A stretch of 64,000 bases of DNA from Variovorax sp. RA8 (GCF_901827175.1 NZ_LR594662.1:1054001-1118000), one strand, 5' to 3'. Positions 17,550 to 27,416 are shown, numbered from the stretch's first letter. Numbers and translations: made by a program. The notes: generated by a model not told the origin, from the sequence alone.

Positions 17550-17854
17550 CAGCCCGGCTGCGGTCCGTCGTAGCCCTCGATGATGACCAGGTCGATGGTC
17601 GATACAGGCGCCCTCAGCGCGATGGCAGCCTGGTACTCAGGCGATTTCCAGCAGTCGAGCGCGGCCTGGTAAGAGGGGAACTCGATCACCACATTGCGGC
17701 TGCGGCTCGTCCCTTCCGGGTTCTCGAAGTTGCCCGCGCGCACCAGGAAGCGGGCCCCGAACTTCCTGAACGGTTCGGCATTGGCTGCGATGTAGGCCTT
17801 GTACTTTTCAGGGTCGGCAACATCGACCCGTGCGATCCAGTATCCCTTTGCCAT
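17549..17854 (-). CDS. DUF1330 domain-containing protein
   Basis: A 101-aa protein of the DUF1330 dimeric alpha/beta-barrel family: MAKGYWIARVDVADPEKYKA, FGARFLVRAGNFENPEGTSR, NVVIEFPSYQAALDCWKSPEYQAA and the C-terminal VSTIDLVIIEGYDGPQPG. Family members are small and mostly uncharacterised. The start ATG at 17854 gives the normal family length; longer upstream readings run into the radC remnant. A copy of its last 21 codons recurs at 10997-11062. Confidence 0.9.
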   Translation of the reverse strand: MAKGYWIARVDVADPEKYKAYIAANAEPFRKFGARFLVRAGNFENPEGTSRSRNVVIEFPSYQAALDCWKSPEYQAAIALRAPVSTIDLVIIEGYDGPQPG

Positions 17855-18006
17855 GCGATTCTCCGAGTGGTGAGGAGAGGGAGTTTGGCGGAGGCCGGCC
17901 TTGCAGGGCAAGGCTCCTGCCGGCGCCGCGTTGTTCAAGCTGAAGCGGGCGCAGGCCTTGCTGTTCATCACCTGGGCAGCGGTGGCGATGCGCGCAGGTT
18001 GAACAA

Positions 18007-18205
18007 TCAGAAGCGCGAGTGCTCCCTGAAGCTGTAGAACTCGCCGTCCCCAATGATGATGAAGTCCTGCAGAAGCAACTGGTGGAGCTCGCCAAGTGCA
18101 TGCAAGCGAACGCTGTTTCGATGTCTGCCACGGAAGGTTGGCAGTGGCCGGACGGATGGTTGTGGACCACGATGATTGTCGCGGCGCGTAACTCGCCGAC
18201 GTGCG
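18007..18205 (-). pseudogene. radC (JAB-domain) remnant, truncated and frameshifted
   Basis: Minus-strand translation shows the RadC metal-binding motif in ATIIVVHNHPSGHCQPSVAD. In a second frame it shows the RadC C-terminus (LLLQDFIIIGDGEFYSFREH then SRF and a stop at 18007). Together they make the expected spacing of an intact RadC end, so a single frameshift lies near 18090-18104. Everything upstream of this domain is missing, and the remnant abuts the pyrC start. Nothing else is recognisable between 17855 and 18236. Confidence 0.8.
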
Positions 18206-18236
18206 CGCCAGTCCGACCCAATGGGACAATCCCCCC

Positions 18237-19277
18237 ATGACCAGCCCCGCCCAGACCCTCACCCTCATCCGCCCCGACGACTGGCACCTGCATGTGCGCG
18301 ACGGAGACGCCCTGCAAGCCGTAGTGCCGCATTCGGCGCGCCAGTTCGGCCGGGCGCTGATCATGCCCAACCTGCGCCCGCCGGTGACCACGGCCGAGCA
18401 GGCCAGGGCCTACCGCGATCGCATCCGCGCCGCCGTGCCCGAAGGCCTGGATTTCGAACCGGTCATGTCGCTGTACCTGACCGACAAGCTGCCGCCCGAG
18501 GAGATCCCGCGCGCCGCCGCGGCCGGGGTGTGCGCCCTCAAGCTCTACCCCGCCGGGGCGACCACCAACAGCGATGCCGGCGTGACCGACATCCGCAAGA
18601 CCTACCCGACGCTCGAAGCCATGCAGGAGCACGGCCTGCTGCTGCTGGTGCACGGCGAGGTGACTGACCCCGCGGTTGATCTCTTCGACCGCGAGGCCGT
18701 CTTCATCGAGCGCGTGATGATCCCGCTGCGCCGCGATTTCCCCGAGCTCAAGATCGTGTTCGAGCACCTGACGACGAAGGAAGGCGCCCAGTACGTGCGC
18801 GACGCGGACCGCTTCACCGCCGCCACCATCACCGCGCACCACCTTCTCTACAACCGCAATGCGATCTTCACCGGCGGCATCCGGCCGCACTACTACTGCC
18901 TGCCGGTGCTCAAGCGCGAGACCCATCGCGTCGCGCTGGTCGAGGCCGCCACCAGCGGCAGCCCGCGCTTCTTCCTCGGCACCGACAGTGCGCCGCACCC
19001 CGCGCATCTCAAGGAGCACGCGCTGGGCTGCGCCGGCTGCTACACCGCGCTGACGGCGCTGGAGCTCTACGCCGAGGCCTTCGAGAGCGCCGGCGCGCTC
19101 GACAAGCTCGAAGGCTTCGCCAGCTTCCACGGCGCCGACTTCTACGGCCTGCCGCGCAACACCGACACCGTGACGCTGAAGCGCGAAAGCTGGACCGTGC
19201 CTGAGACGCTGCCTTATGGCGAGGCCACGCTCAAGCCCTTGCGCGGCGGCGAGACGCTGGCCTGGAGGTTGGCATGA
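18237..19277 (+). CDS. pyrC: Dihydroorotase
   Basis: Class II dihydroorotase of 346 aa, which cyclises N-carbamoyl-aspartate to dihydroorotate in pyrimidine synthesis. The metal-binding start [15 protein letters not shown], the lysine region [45 protein letters not shown] and FLGTDSAPH are all present. The start MTSPAQTLT is set by length and N-terminal alignment. It overlaps the next gene by 4 bp (ATGA). Confidence 0.96.
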   Translation: MTSPAQTLTLIRPDDWHLHVRDGDALQAVVPHSARQFGRALIMPNLRPPVTTAEQARAYRDRIRAAVPEGLDFEPVMSLYLTDKLPPEEIPRAAAAGVCALKLYPAGATTNSDAGVTDIRKTYPTLEAMQEHGLLLLVHGEVTDPAVDLFDREAVFIERVMIPLRRDFPELKIVFEHLTTKEGAQYVRDADRFTAATITAHHLLYNRNAIFTGGIRPHYYCLPVLKRETHRVALVEAATSGSPRFFLGTDSAPHPAHLKEHALGCAGCYTALTALELYAEAFESAGALDKLEGFASFHGADFYGLPRNTDTVTLKRESWTVPETLPYGEATLKPLRGGETLAWRLA

Positions 19278-19990
19278 GCATGGTGATGCTGCTGATCGAT
19301 GCCGACAACGTGTCGGCCGACGTGATCGAGCAGGCGGTGCAGCGCACGCTGGCCGACCAGGGCGCGATCCATGTGCGCCGTGCCTACTGCAATGCCGAGA
19401 CCGCCCTCAAGCACCAGGCGCTCTTCAAGCGCCTCTCGGTGCGGCCGATGGTCAACCTGGCCTCGGGCAAGAACAGCACCGACATCGCGCTCGCGGTCGA
19501 CGCCATGGACCTCGTGGTGGTGGAGCGGCCCGATCTCGTGGTGCTGGTGTCGTCCGACTCGGACTTCGCGCCGCTGGTGATTCGCCTGCGCGAGAAGGGC
19601 TGCCGCGTGTGCGGCATCGGCCAGCAGGGCAAGACGGGCGAGGAGACGGTAGCCGTCTACGACAGCTTCATCGATCTGCAGCACCAGTCCGCGGGGCGGC
19701 CTGCCCCGGTCAAGCGCCCCGCCCGCGCACGGCGAGCCAAGGCCCAGGAGGTCGCGCCGCCGGCGCCCATGCTGCCGGACGACGTGCTGCGCATCCTCGA
19801 TGCGGTGCCCGAGCTCCTGCGCGGCGACAGGGTCGAGCTCAACCACGCGGCCGAGCGCCTGCGGGGCGCCAAGCTGCTGGGCAAGAGCGCGAGCTCGCCC
19901 AAGCTGTTCAAGAAATTCCCGGAGCTGTTCCTGTTGACGCCGGAGAAGACACCGAACAAGGTGCAGTACGTCGGCCCTGCCGTGTCGTGA
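19274..19990 (+). CDS. NYN domain protein (LabA/DUF88 family putative RNase)
   Basis: A 238-aa protein with an N-terminal PIN-like NYN domain: [32 protein letters not shown] and [21 protein letters not shown] hold the conserved acidic residues expected for metal-dependent RNA cleavage. A lysine/proline-rich linker is followed by a C-terminal domain (about 165-235) reminiscent of OST-HTH/LOTUS-type folds, with [10 protein letters not shown]. It is translationally coupled to pyrC by a 4-bp overlap, though no functional link is known. Confidence 0.85.
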   Translation: MSMVMLLIDADNVSADVIEQAVQRTLADQGAIHVRRAYCNAETALKHQALFKRLSVRPMVNLASGKNSTDIALAVDAMDLVVVERPDLVVLVSSDSDFAPLVIRLREKGCRVCGIGQQGKTGEETVAVYDSFIDLQHQSAGRPAPVKRPARARRAKAQEVAPPAPMLPDDVLRILDAVPELLRGDRVELNHAAERLRGAKLLGKSASSPKLFKKFPELFLLTPEKTPNKVQYVGPAVS

Positions 19991-19997
19991 GTGCCCC

Positions 19998-20762
19998 GTG
20001 AGCGCGCCACGGGGCTTCGACCCCGACCGGCCCTGGCTTGCGCCCTATGCGCCGCGGGCCGCGGCGATGGCGGCATCGCTGGCGCAGGGCGGCGACGCGG
20101 CGGCGGTGCTGTCGCAGGCGGCGCCGGGCATCGCGCTGCCGGCCGGCCCCCTGCGCTTCGTGCCAGCCGATGCCGCGCCCGCCGGCGAAGCCTACGAGGC
20201 CTTCATCTTCCGAACGGCCCAGGTGCCCACCCGCGACAACCTGCACGACTTCTTCAACGGCCTGGTCTGGCTGCATTTCCCGCGTGCCAAGCGGCGGCTC
20301 AACGCGTTGCAGGCGGCCGAGATCGCGCGCGCCGGCATCGGCGCGACGCGTGGTCCGTTGCGCGATGCGCTGACGCTTTTCGACGAGAACGGAGTGGTGC
20401 TCGATGCGCCCCCGGCGCTGTGGCAGGCGCTGCTCGCGCGCGACTGGCAGCGCCTCTTCGTGAGCGAACGCGCGCTGTGGCAAGAGGCGCGGCTGCTGGT
20501 CTTCGGCCACGCCCTGCTCGAAAAGCTCGTCGCGCCGCGCAAGGCGCTCACGGCGCATGTGCTGCGGGCGCCGGACGCAGGCCGCGCGATCCCGATCGAC
20601 GATGCGGCCATCGCGGCCGCCCTGCAGCCCGCGCACCTCGCGGCCAAGCCCTTCGCGCCGCTGCCCCTGCTGGGCGTGCCGGGCTGGTGGCCGGCCAACG
20701 AGGCGCCCGGCTTCTACGACGACGCGGCGGTCTTCAGGCCGCCGCGGTTTCCGCGGCACTGA
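19998..20762 (+). CDS. DUF3025 domain-containing protein
   Basis: A 254-aa protein beginning at a GTG (MSAPRGFDPDRPWLAPYAP). The central segment RDNLHDFFNGLVWLHFPRAKRRLN is the hallmark of the DUF3025 family, common in beta- and gammaproteobacteria and without an established function. It follows the NYN gene by 7 bp. Its last 29 bp overlap, tail to tail, the 3' end of the leftward tphA1 gene. Confidence 0.85.
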   Translation: MSAPRGFDPDRPWLAPYAPRAAAMAASLAQGGDAAAVLSQAAPGIALPAGPLRFVPADAAPAGEAYEAFIFRTAQVPTRDNLHDFFNGLVWLHFPRAKRRLNALQAAEIARAGIGATRGPLRDALTLFDENGVVLDAPPALWQALLARDWQRLFVSERALWQEARLLVFGHALLEKLVAPRKALTAHVLRAPDAGRAIPIDDAAIAAALQPAHLAAKPFAPLPLLGVPGWWPANEAPGFYDDAAVFRPPRFPRH

Positions 20763-21771
20763 GCGCCGGCCCCTCGACGAACACGTCGGCATGGAAGTCG
20801 GCGGCGGCAAGGCCGAGCTGCCGCACCGCCAGCTCGCGCACCGCCTGCACCATGCCCGGCGAGCCGCAGCAGTAGAGCTCGTGTCCCGCAAGGTCGGGGC
20901 AGCGGGCCTGCAGGGCCTGGTCCACGCGGCCCGCGAAGGCGTCCTCGGTGTCCTCGGCGGCTTCCTCGCTCAAGGCCGCGATGAAGCGGAAGGACGCGGG
21001 CCATTGCCGCTGCCACTTCGCCACCGCCGATCGCAGGTAGATGCCCTCGGCGCGGCGCGAACCCCAGATCAGCGTGACCGGCCGTTCGACGCGGCGCTTC
21101 GCCATGTCGTCGAGGATGGACTTGATGGGCGCGAAGCCGGTGCCGCCGGCCACGAAGACGATGGGCCGCGTCGAGGCGGTGTCCAGCGTCACGGCGCCGA
21201 AGGGCAGCTCGACATCGAGCAGGTCTCCCTGCTGCAGCCCCGGCACGCGGGCGCTGAAGGCGCCGCCCGGCACATGGCGGATGTGCAGGGTGAGCGCGTC
21301 GCTCTCGTGCGGCGCATTGGCCATCGAGTAGCAGCGCGTGCTGCCGTCGCCCACCGCGAGCTGCAGGTACTGCCCGGCATGGAACTTGGCGCGCTGCCCG
21401 GCCGGCAGGCGCAGCTGCAGCACCGATACGTCGGGCGCGGCCAACTGGTTGCGGAACACCTTGGCGGTGAAGCGCTTGCGCGCGCCGGGGTCGATGCGGT
21501 GCCAGGTTGCCGGCTGGATCTGCAGGTCGGTCGTTGGGGTGCACATGCAATAGAGCACCTGCTCCGGCGTGCAGCTCTCGTTGCGGATCGAGGCGCCCTC
21601 GAGGCCGGCGACCTCGCCCTGCGCGATACCGCCGGCGCAATTGCCGCACACGCCCTTGCGGCAGGAATAGGGCAGTTCGATGCCGGCGCGCAGGGCCGCG
21701 TCCAGCACGCTCTGGTTCTCGGCGCAGTCGAAGGCGATGTCGCTGCCGGCGATGGCGATGCGATGGCTCAT
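20734..21771 (-). CDS. tphA1: Terephthalate 1,2-dioxygenase reductase component
   Basis: A 345-aa electron-transfer component. An N-terminal plant-type [2Fe-2S] ferredoxin domain ([18 protein letters not shown] with a later YCMCTP) is followed by FAD-binding ([11 protein letters not shown]) and NAD-binding ([31 protein letters not shown]) domains. The sequence closely follows TphA1 of Comamonas terephthalate degraders as I recall it, including [19 protein letters not shown]. It is the last gene of the tph operon and overlaps tphB by 4 bp. It passes electrons from NAD(P)H to the TphA2A3 oxygenase. Confidence 0.93.
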   Translation of the reverse strand: MSHRIAIAGSDIAFDCAENQSVLDAALRAGIELPYSCRKGVCGNCAGGIAQGEVAGLEGASIRNESCTPEQVLYCMCTPTTDLQIQPATWHRIDPGARKRFTAKVFRNQLAAPDVSVLQLRLPAGQRAKFHAGQYLQLAVGDGSTRCYSMANAPHESDALTLHIRHVPGGAFSARVPGLQQGDLLDVELPFGAVTLDTASTRPIVFVAGGTGFAPIKSILDDMAKRRVERPVTLIWGSRRAEGIYLRSAVAKWQRQWPASFRFIAALSEEAAEDTEDAFAGRVDQALQARCPDLAGHELYCCGSPGMVQAVRELAVRQLGLAAADFHADVFVEGPALSAAETAAA

Positions 21772-22736
21772 GGCGTGGTGTTCCTCATGCCTGACAACAG
21801 GTGGATGGTGCGCAGCAGCGCGCCCGGATCGGCGATGCCGCGGCCCGCGATGTCCATCGCGCTGCCATGGCCCACGCTGGACAGCAGCACCCCGGCGCCG
21901 ATGGACAGCGCGCTGGCTGCGTTCGGCGCCAGCAGCTTGATGGGGATGTGGCCCTGGTCGTGCAGCATCGCGACGTAGAGGTCGTGCCTGCGCTGCGCCA
22001 GCAGCAGGTCGGCACCCTGCGGGCCGTCGACCTGAAGGCCCTCGGCGCGCAGCGCGCGCACCGCCGGCTCGACGACGGCCTCGTCCTCGGGGCCGAAGAG
22101 CCCGCCTTCGGAGGCATGCGGATTGATGCCGAAGACGCCGATGGACGGCGCCGCCACGCCCAGCAGCGCGCAGGCACGCGCACCGGCACGCGCTGCATCC
22201 GCGACGAGCCCGGGCGTGAGCCGGCCGAGCGCCGTGCGGACGCTTTCGTGCAGCGTCGCATGCACGATACGCAGGCCCCCGCCCACCAGCATCAGGAACA
22301 CGCTGTCTTCCGGCTGGCCGCAAACGCGCGCCACCAGCGAGGGGTAGCCGCTGAAGGTGATGCCGGCCTGGTGGATCGCGGTCTCGTGATGCGGGCAGGC
22401 CACCACGGCATCGAACTCGCCGCGCCGGCAGGCCTCGATGGCGGCACTGGCCGAGGCCACGGCCGAGGCGCCTGCGGCGGCCTCGATGCGGCCAGGCTGC
22501 GCCGCGTGGGTCGGCAGTTCGCCGACGTCGACCCGGTGCAGCGTGGCCAGCAGCGCATCGAGTTGCAACTGCGCCGCCGTGCGTTCGAACACACTGCGCG
22601 GGCCGAACAGCGTGATGCATTCGCGCGTGCCGGCCGGCAGGGCTGCCATCGCCTTGAGCGCGATTTCGGGTCCGATGCCGTTAGGGTCCCCGGCCGCTAG
22701 CGCCAGCCGGCGCGCGGGTGCCGCCGTGCTGCTCAT
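21768..22736 (-). CDS. tphB: 1,2-dihydroxy-3,5-cyclohexadiene-1,4-dicarboxylate dehydrogenase (PdxA homologue)
   Basis: A 322-aa PdxA-superfamily dehydrogenase. Family signatures are [54 protein letters not shown] and [17 protein letters not shown]. In an isolated context it would be annotated as 4-hydroxythreonine-4-phosphate dehydrogenase. Its place between tphA3 and tphA1 and its resemblance to TphB indicate it dehydrogenates and decarboxylates the cis-diol of terephthalate to protocatechuate. It overlaps both neighbours by 4 bp. Confidence 0.92.
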   Translation of the reverse strand: MSSTAAPARRLALAAGDPNGIGPEIALKAMAALPAGTRECITLFGPRSVFERTAAQLQLDALLATLHRVDVGELPTHAAQPGRIEAAAGASAVASASAAIEACRRGEFDAVVACPHHETAIHQAGITFSGYPSLVARVCGQPEDSVFLMLVGGGLRIVHATLHESVRTALGRLTPGLVADAARAGARACALLGVAAPSIGVFGINPHASEGGLFGPEDEAVVEPAVRALRAEGLQVDGPQGADLLLAQRRHDLYVAMLHDQGHIPIKLLAPNAASALSIGAGVLLSSVGHGSAMDIAGRGIADPGALLRTIHLLSGMRNTTP

Positions 22737-23197
22737 AAGGGCAGTGCGAGCAGCGTGTCCGTCACCGTGCTGTCGCACACGGCCACGCGCGACTGCAGCT
22801 TGAGCTGCCCGTCCTGCTGCACGAAGCGGTCCTGGTAGACGCCCGTGGCGAAGACCTCGGTCTGGCCGGTGGCCATGATGCGCGCCACCAGGAAGGGCGT
22901 GCTCGCCTCGGCGCCGTCGGCGCTGGCCTGCTGGACCAGCGGGATGCCCAACAGGTGCCGGTAGCGCTGCCGCTCATAGATGTTGGCCTCGCGCAGCGCC
23001 GCGATCCGGTCCTCCAGCATCGCGCGCGAGTCGGCGTAGACGATGCCGGCAGGCAGGCCTTCGCGCTCGTTCTCCACGTGCGTGATGCGGTAGTGGCAGT
23101 CCTCGGTGAAGTAGTCGGGCCATTGCTCCAGCGCATCGCTGTCGATGGTGTGTGCATAGGCCGCGTTGAAGGCGCACAGCGCCAGCAGGTCGATCAT
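22733..23197 (-). CDS. tphA3: Terephthalate 1,2-dioxygenase small (beta) subunit
   Basis: A 154-aa ring-hydroxylating dioxygenase beta subunit (NTF2-like fold) starting [20 protein letters not shown]. Characteristic pieces are [40 protein letters not shown] and the C-terminal [15 protein letters not shown], which match TphA3. It has no cofactor of its own and stabilises the alpha subunit hexamer. The gap to tphA2 is 50 bp; the 3' end overlaps tphB. Confidence 0.93.
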   Translation of the reverse strand: MIDLLALCAFNAAYAHTIDSDALEQWPDYFTEDCHYRITHVENEREGLPAGIVYADSRAMLEDRIAALREANIYERQRYRHLLGIPLVQQASADGAEASTPFLVARIMATGQTEVFATGVYQDRFVQQDGQLKLQSRVAVCDSTVTDTLLALPL

Positions 23198-23247
23198 CGT
23201 GTGTCTCTCTTGTCGCTCGTACCACTCGTACTCGGGCACCTGGGCAC

Positions 23248-24489
23248 TCAGGCACCCATGTGGTGGCGGTAGGCCTTCCAGAAGCCGCGCACCGAAGCCT
23301 CGGTGGCGCGCCCTTCGCTCGATTCGGTGCTGCCGCCGCCCATCTCGACCACCGCCTCCTGGTCGCGCGCGCCGGCGATGCCGCGCTGCACGAAGCCGCC
23401 CACCGCGCCGTCCTCCATCGAGATGAAGCCTGCGGGCCCGATCAGGTTCGACTGCTTCAGGCGCACGCGGCGCTGCTCGGGCGTGTCGTCGGCATAGCCC
23501 AGGTACGTCCAGTTGAGCTCGGTGCGCTCCACGCCCTTGGGCAGCACCTGGCGCACCGCCAGGCAGTTCTGGATCTGCTGCAGCACGAAGCCGGGGAAGA
23601 CCGAGAGGATCTGCAGGGTCACGCCGTCCTCGTATTCCTTGAAGCCGGCCAGCAGGCTCGGGTCCTTCAGGCGATAGCGGTCGTTGTCGGAGCGCAGCGC
23701 CTGCTCCTTGTACGAGGCGTCCTTCTCCGCCGCCGGATCGATCATGGAGTAGCTCACGTGGTGGCCGCCGCTCTCGTCGACGATCACGCCGCCCTTCTGC
23801 GACAGGCGGTTGAGCTCGAAGGTGGTGAAGAACAGGTGCAGCAGGCTGGCGTGGTAGCTGTCCTTCACGTTCTCGACGTAGAGCTTCCAGTTGTTGGGCA
23901 GCGCCTGCGTGAAGCGGCCGATGACCTCCACCGGCTTGTGCAGCACGCGCTCGATGCGCGCGCAGATCTCCTCGCCCAGGTAGTCCTCGATGGCGGGCAC
24001 GTCTTCGCTGAAGCTGCCGAACACCAGACCGCAGAAGGTGGCGATGCGCAGCTTGCGCGGGCCGTGCGCCTCCTTGCAGAAGTCGCTCGGCATGCCGCCC
24101 TGGCCCTTGACGCCTTTCTCGAATGCGACGCCGGTCAAGTCGCCCTGGCGGCTGTAGCTCCAGGCATGGTAGACGCACTGGAAGTTCTCGGCGCGGCCCG
24201 ACTTCTCCAGCGCGATGAGGGCGCCGCGGTGGGCGCAGCGGTTCTCGAAGGCGTAGATCTCGCCGTCCTCGTCGCGCACCACCACCACCGGCGTCTCGCC
24301 GGCGAAGGTGGTGCGGTAGCTGCCGCTGTCGGGCAGCTCGGCCTCGAGGCACAGAAAGTTCCAGACCTCGCCGCGGAAGACGCGGGCCTGCTCGTCGGCG
24401 GCGGTCTGCGCGTCGCTGTAGAGCGCGAAGGGGATGCGCGTGAGGCCGGGACCGGCCCAATGGACGGGTTGGGGTGCGATGTGGTTCAT
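23248..24489 (-). CDS. tphA2: Terephthalate 1,2-dioxygenase large (alpha) subunit
   Basis: A 413-aa Rieske oxygenase subunit. The Rieske ligands lie in [18 protein letters not shown] and [10 protein letters not shown] (residues about 84-107). The mononuclear iron site lies in [18 protein letters not shown], and the protein ends [13 protein letters not shown]. The sequence is very close to Comamonas TphA2 as I remember it, including [15 protein letters not shown] and [20 protein letters not shown]. It adds O2 across C1-C2 of terephthalate. The start [13 protein letters not shown] follows tphC by 10 bp. Confidence 0.95.
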   Translation of the reverse strand: MNHIAPQPVHWAGPGLTRIPFALYSDAQTAADEQARVFRGEVWNFLCLEAELPDSGSYRTTFAGETPVVVVRDEDGEIYAFENRCAHRGALIALEKSGRAENFQCVYHAWSYSRQGDLTGVAFEKGVKGQGGMPSDFCKEAHGPRKLRIATFCGLVFGSFSEDVPAIEDYLGEEICARIERVLHKPVEVIGRFTQALPNNWKLYVENVKDSYHASLLHLFFTTFELNRLSQKGGVIVDESGGHHVSYSMIDPAAEKDASYKEQALRSDNDRYRLKDPSLLAGFKEYEDGVTLQILSVFPGFVLQQIQNCLAVRQVLPKGVERTELNWTYLGYADDTPEQRRVRLKQSNLIGPAGFISMEDGAVGGFVQRGIAGARDQEAVVEMGGGSTESSEGRATEASVRGFWKAYRHHMGA

Positions 24490-24499
24490 GCCTTCAACC

Positions 24500-25468
24500 T
24501 CAATCGAGCGAGACATTCGCGCTCTTGATGACCTTGTCCCACTTGGCCGACTCGGCCTGGATGAACTTGCCCGTCTGGGCACTGTCCCAGCCGCGCGGCT
24601 CGGCGCCCTGCTCGGCGAACTTCTGCTTGACCTCGGGATGTGCCAGCGCGTCGGCGATGGCCTTCTGCGTCGAGGCGACCTTGGACGTCGGCGTGCCGGG
24701 CGGCGCCACCACCGCGAACCATGTCACGGCGTTCATGGCGGGCAGCTTCTGCTCGGCGAAGGTGGGCACATCGGGCAGGGCGGGCGAGCGCTGGCCGTCG
24801 GCCACGCCCAGGATGCGCAGCTTGCCGGCCTGGTGGAAGGGCAGCGAGGAGCTGAGGTTGTCGAAGAACACGTCGATCTGGCCGCCCACCAGGTCCACCA
24901 GCGCGGGAGCCGTGCCCTTGTACGGGATGTGGACCATCTCGACGCCGGTCAGCTGCATGAACATGCTGGCCGTCAGGTGCGAAGTGGTGCCGTTGCCCTG
25001 CGAGCCGTAGCTCAGCTTGCCGGGGTTGGCCTTGGCGTAGGCGATGAACTCCTGCACGTTCTTCACCGGCAGCTTGGGGTTCACCACCAGCACGTTGGGG
25101 ACCGTCGCGAGGACCGTGACGGGCACCCATTTGGACGGGTCGAAGGACAGCTTCTTGTAGAGGTGCTGGTTGATCGCGATCGGCGCCGGTGGCGAGACCA
25201 TCAGGGTGTTGCCGTCGGGCTCGGAGCGGAACACCATCTCGGCGCCGATGTTGCCGCCCGCCCCGGTGCGGTTGTCGATCACCACGCCGCCGGGGAACTG
25301 CGCACGCAGCTTCTCGGCGACCACGCGAGGCAGGATGTCGGCAGTGCCGCCGGCCGGGTAGGGCACGACGAGTTTCAGCGCCTGGGGGCCTTGGGCGGTG
25401 GCGGTGCCGAGCAGGCAGGCGCCGGCCAGGCAGGCGGCGCTGGCGCGCCGTGCGAAGGTTTTCAGCAT
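24500..25468 (-). CDS. tphC: Terephthalate-binding Bug-family periplasmic protein
   Basis: A 322-aa Bug/TctC protein with a signal peptide ([20 protein letters not shown] to about TATA) and the family core [34 protein letters not shown] and [18 protein letters not shown]. As the first gene of the tph operon it corresponds to TphC, which in Comamonas delivers terephthalate to the TpiA/TpiB membrane subunits. Those subunits are not in this window. The start at 25468 gives a proper signal peptide; an upstream in-frame start (25537) does not. Confidence 0.92.
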   Translation of the reverse strand: MLKTFARRASAACLAGACLLGTATAQGPQALKLVVPYPAGGTADILPRVVAEKLRAQFPGGVVIDNRTGAGGNIGAEMVFRSEPDGNTLMVSPPAPIAINQHLYKKLSFDPSKWVPVTVLATVPNVLVVNPKLPVKNVQEFIAYAKANPGKLSYGSQGNGTTSHLTASMFMQLTGVEMVHIPYKGTAPALVDLVGGQIDVFFDNLSSSLPFHQAGKLRILGVADGQRSPALPDVPTFAEQKLPAMNAVTWFAVVAPPGTPTSKVASTQKAIADALAHPEVKQKFAEQGAEPRGWDSAQTGKFIQAESAKWDKVIKSANVSLD

Positions 25469-25510
25469 GGTGTCTTGTCTCCGTGGCAGACGTTCATCGG
25501 GTAGGGGAAG

Positions 25511-25536
25511 TGTCCGGTCCCCCGTCATCGCGGACA
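25511..25536. promoter_or_regulatory. Putative TphR operator (inverted repeat)
   Basis: The 83-bp divergent tphC-tphR region contains an exact inverted repeat TGTCCG-N14-CGGACA, with arms two helical turns apart. It ends 15 bp before the tphR start. IclR-type regulators bind such dyads, and position fits control of both directions. Assigned from symmetry and location only. Confidence 0.5.
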
Positions 25537-25551
25537 AGCTAGATTTGCGCT

Positions 25552-26352
25552 ATGCGCAAGAAACTCGCCGAATCCCCAGGAGCTGCCGTTGTCGAAGGCA
25601 AGAACTTCGTCGCCTCGCTGCAAAAGGGCCTGGAGGTGCTGACCTGCTTCGGCCGCCAGCACAGCCGTCTCACCGTTTCCGAGGTGGGGCGCCTCACCGG
25701 TTGCTCGCCCGCCTCGGCGCGGCGCTCGCTGCTGACCCTGCAGGCGCTGGGCTATCTCGACGGCGACGGCAAGCGCTTCTGGATGTTGCCCAAGGCGCTG
25801 CTGGTGGCGCACGCCTACCTCGCCTCGCGGGCCACGCCCTCGCTGGCGCAGCCGCTTCTCGATGCGCTGTCGGAGCGCACGCGCGAGTCGGCGTCGCTGG
25901 GCAAGCTGCTGGGCGACCACGCGATCATCATCGCCCGCTCCACCGCGCGGCGCAGCCTCAGCACCGGCCTGGGCATCGGCTCGCGGCTGCCGGCCTACTG
26001 CTCGGCACTGGGGCGCGTGCTGCTCGCCAGCCTTCCGCCGGCGGAGGCCGAGCGGCGCGTGCGCGCGATGCCGAGGCAGCCGCTCACCGCGCGCACCGTG
26101 TACGAGCTGAGGCCGGTGCTGGCGCTGCTGGCGCGGTGCCGCGAGGAGGGCTACGCCGGCAACGACGGCGAGCTCGAACTGGGCGTGCGCTCCATGGCCG
26201 TGCCGGTGCACGACCGCAGCGGTGCGATGGTGGCCGCCATGAGCATCGCGGTGCGCACGGAGCGCATGAGCTTCGTCGAGTTCCGCGACGCCTTCCTGCC
26301 GGCGCTGCGCAAGGCCAGTGCCACGTTGGCAGGCCGGCTTTACCCCGAGTGA
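25552..26352 (+). CDS. tphR: IclR-family regulator of the terephthalate operon
   Basis: A 266-aa IclR-type regulator with an N-terminal winged HTH (FVASLQKGLEVLTCFGRQHSRLTVSEVGRLTG) and an IclR effector domain (GIGSRLPAYCSALGRVLLAS, NDGELELGVRSMAVPV). It is divergent from tphC, as in Comamonas tph clusters, where TphR activates the operon in response to terephthalate. The start MRKKLAESPG is 83 bp from tphC. Confidence 0.9.
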   Translation: MRKKLAESPGAAVVEGKNFVASLQKGLEVLTCFGRQHSRLTVSEVGRLTGCSPASARRSLLTLQALGYLDGDGKRFWMLPKALLVAHAYLASRATPSLAQPLLDALSERTRESASLGKLLGDHAIIIARSTARRSLSTGLGIGSRLPAYCSALGRVLLASLPPAEAERRVRAMPRQPLTARTVYELRPVLALLARCREEGYAGNDGELELGVRSMAVPVHDRSGAMVAAMSIAVRTERMSFVEFRDAFLPALRKASATLAGRLYPE

Positions 26353-26462
26353 ACGTAGTGGCGTGTTCATGGAGCGCGAACTTTTGCTCCTATGATCGAT
26401 CCGAAGCCCGGCGCTGCGGCTGCCCAGAACCAAAGACAACGATTCCGCCCCCCGCTGTCGCG

Positions 26463-26491
26463 CTTGAAAACCCTGCTGACGGGCCTCATCT
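26463..26491 (+). promoter_or_regulatory. Sigma32-type heat-shock promoter of htpX
   Basis: CTTGAAA at 26463-26469, a 14-bp spacer and CCTCATCT at 26484-26491 match the sigma32 consensus (CTTGAAA, 11-16 bp, CCCCATNT) with one mismatch. Predicted transcription start is near 26498, about 40 bp upstream of the htpX start codon. htpX is a heat-shock gene in Escherichia coli, which fits. Confidence 0.7.
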
Positions 26492-26537
26492 TTTCGCCAC
26501 GGCGAGCGGCATCGCCTGAACCCACGGAGAAATCAGC

Positions 26538-27416
26538 TTGAAACGCATCCTTCTGTTCGTCCTCACCAACGTGCTGGTGGTCGCGGTGCTGGGCATCGTG
26601 GCCAGCCTGCTCGGCGTCAACCGCTACCTCACGCCGAACGGGCTCAACCTCACGGCCCTGCTCGGCTTCGCGCTGGTGATCGGCTTCGGCGGCGCGATCA
26701 TCTCGCTGCTGATCAGCAAGCCGATGGCCAAGTGGACGGCCGGGGTGCGCATCATCAACGAGCCGCAGTCGCCCGACGAGGCCTGGATCGTGCAGACCGT
26801 GCGCAAGTTCGCCGACAAGGCCGGCATCGGCATGCCCGAGGTCGGCGTCTTCGAGGGCGAACCCAATGCCTTCGCCACCGGCGCCTTCAAGAATTCCTCG
26901 CTGGTGGCGGTGTCCACCGGGCTGCTCGCCAACATGACGCGCGAGGAGGTCGAGGCGGTGATCGGCCACGAGGTGGCGCACGTGGCCAATGGCGACATGG
27001 TGACCATGACCCTGATCCAGGGCGTGATGAACACCTTCGTCGTGTTCCTGTCGCGCGTCATCGGCTACGCGGTCGACGGCTTCCTGCGCCGCGGCAGCGA
27101 CAACAACACGGGCCCCGGCATCGGCTACATGATCACCACGGTGGTGCTCGACATCGTGCTGGGCTTCGCGGCCGCGATCGTGGTGGCCTGGTTCTCGCGC
27201 CAGCGCGAGTTCCGCGCCGACGCCGGCGCGGCCCAGCTGATGGGCCGCAAGCAGCCGATGGTGAATGCGCTGGCCCGGCTGGGCGGCCTGCCGGCCGGCG
27301 AGTTGCCGAAGACAGTGGAAGCCATGGGCATCACGGGCAGCATCGGCAAGCTGTTTGCGACGCACCCGCCGATCGAGGAGCGCATCGCGGCGCTGCAGAA
27401 CAGCGCGCAGCCCTGA
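26538..27416 (+). CDS. htpX: Membrane zinc metalloprotease HtpX
   Basis: A 292-aa M48 protease of the cytoplasmic membrane that degrades misfolded membrane proteins. Two N-terminal membrane segments ([21 protein letters not shown] and [20 protein letters not shown]) precede the zinc site [13 protein letters not shown] near residue 142. Two further membrane segments follow, then the third ligand region [16 protein letters not shown]. The start is a TTG with a GGAGA site 7 bp upstream. A heat-shock-type promoter precedes it and a strong terminator follows. Confidence 0.95.
   Translation: MKRILLFVLTNVLVVAVLGIVASLLGVNRYLTPNGLNLTALLGFALVIGFGGAIISLLISKPMAKWTAGVRIINEPQSPDEAWIVQTVRKFADKAGIGMPEVGVFEGEPNAFATGAFKNSSLVAVSTGLLANMTREEVEAVIGHEVAHVANGDMVTMTLIQGVMNTFVVFLSRVIGYAVDGFLRRGSDNNTGPGIGYMITTVVLDIVLGFAAAIVVAWFSRQREFRADAGAAQLMGRKQPMVNALARLGGLPAGELPKTVEAMGITGSIGKLFATHPPIEERIAALQNSAQP

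Noticed and set aside
21768..22736. Calling this gene pdxA (vitamin B6 biosynthesis).
   Set aside because: Its position between oxygenase beta subunit and reductase genes and its resemblance to TphB favour the terephthalate diol dehydrogenase.
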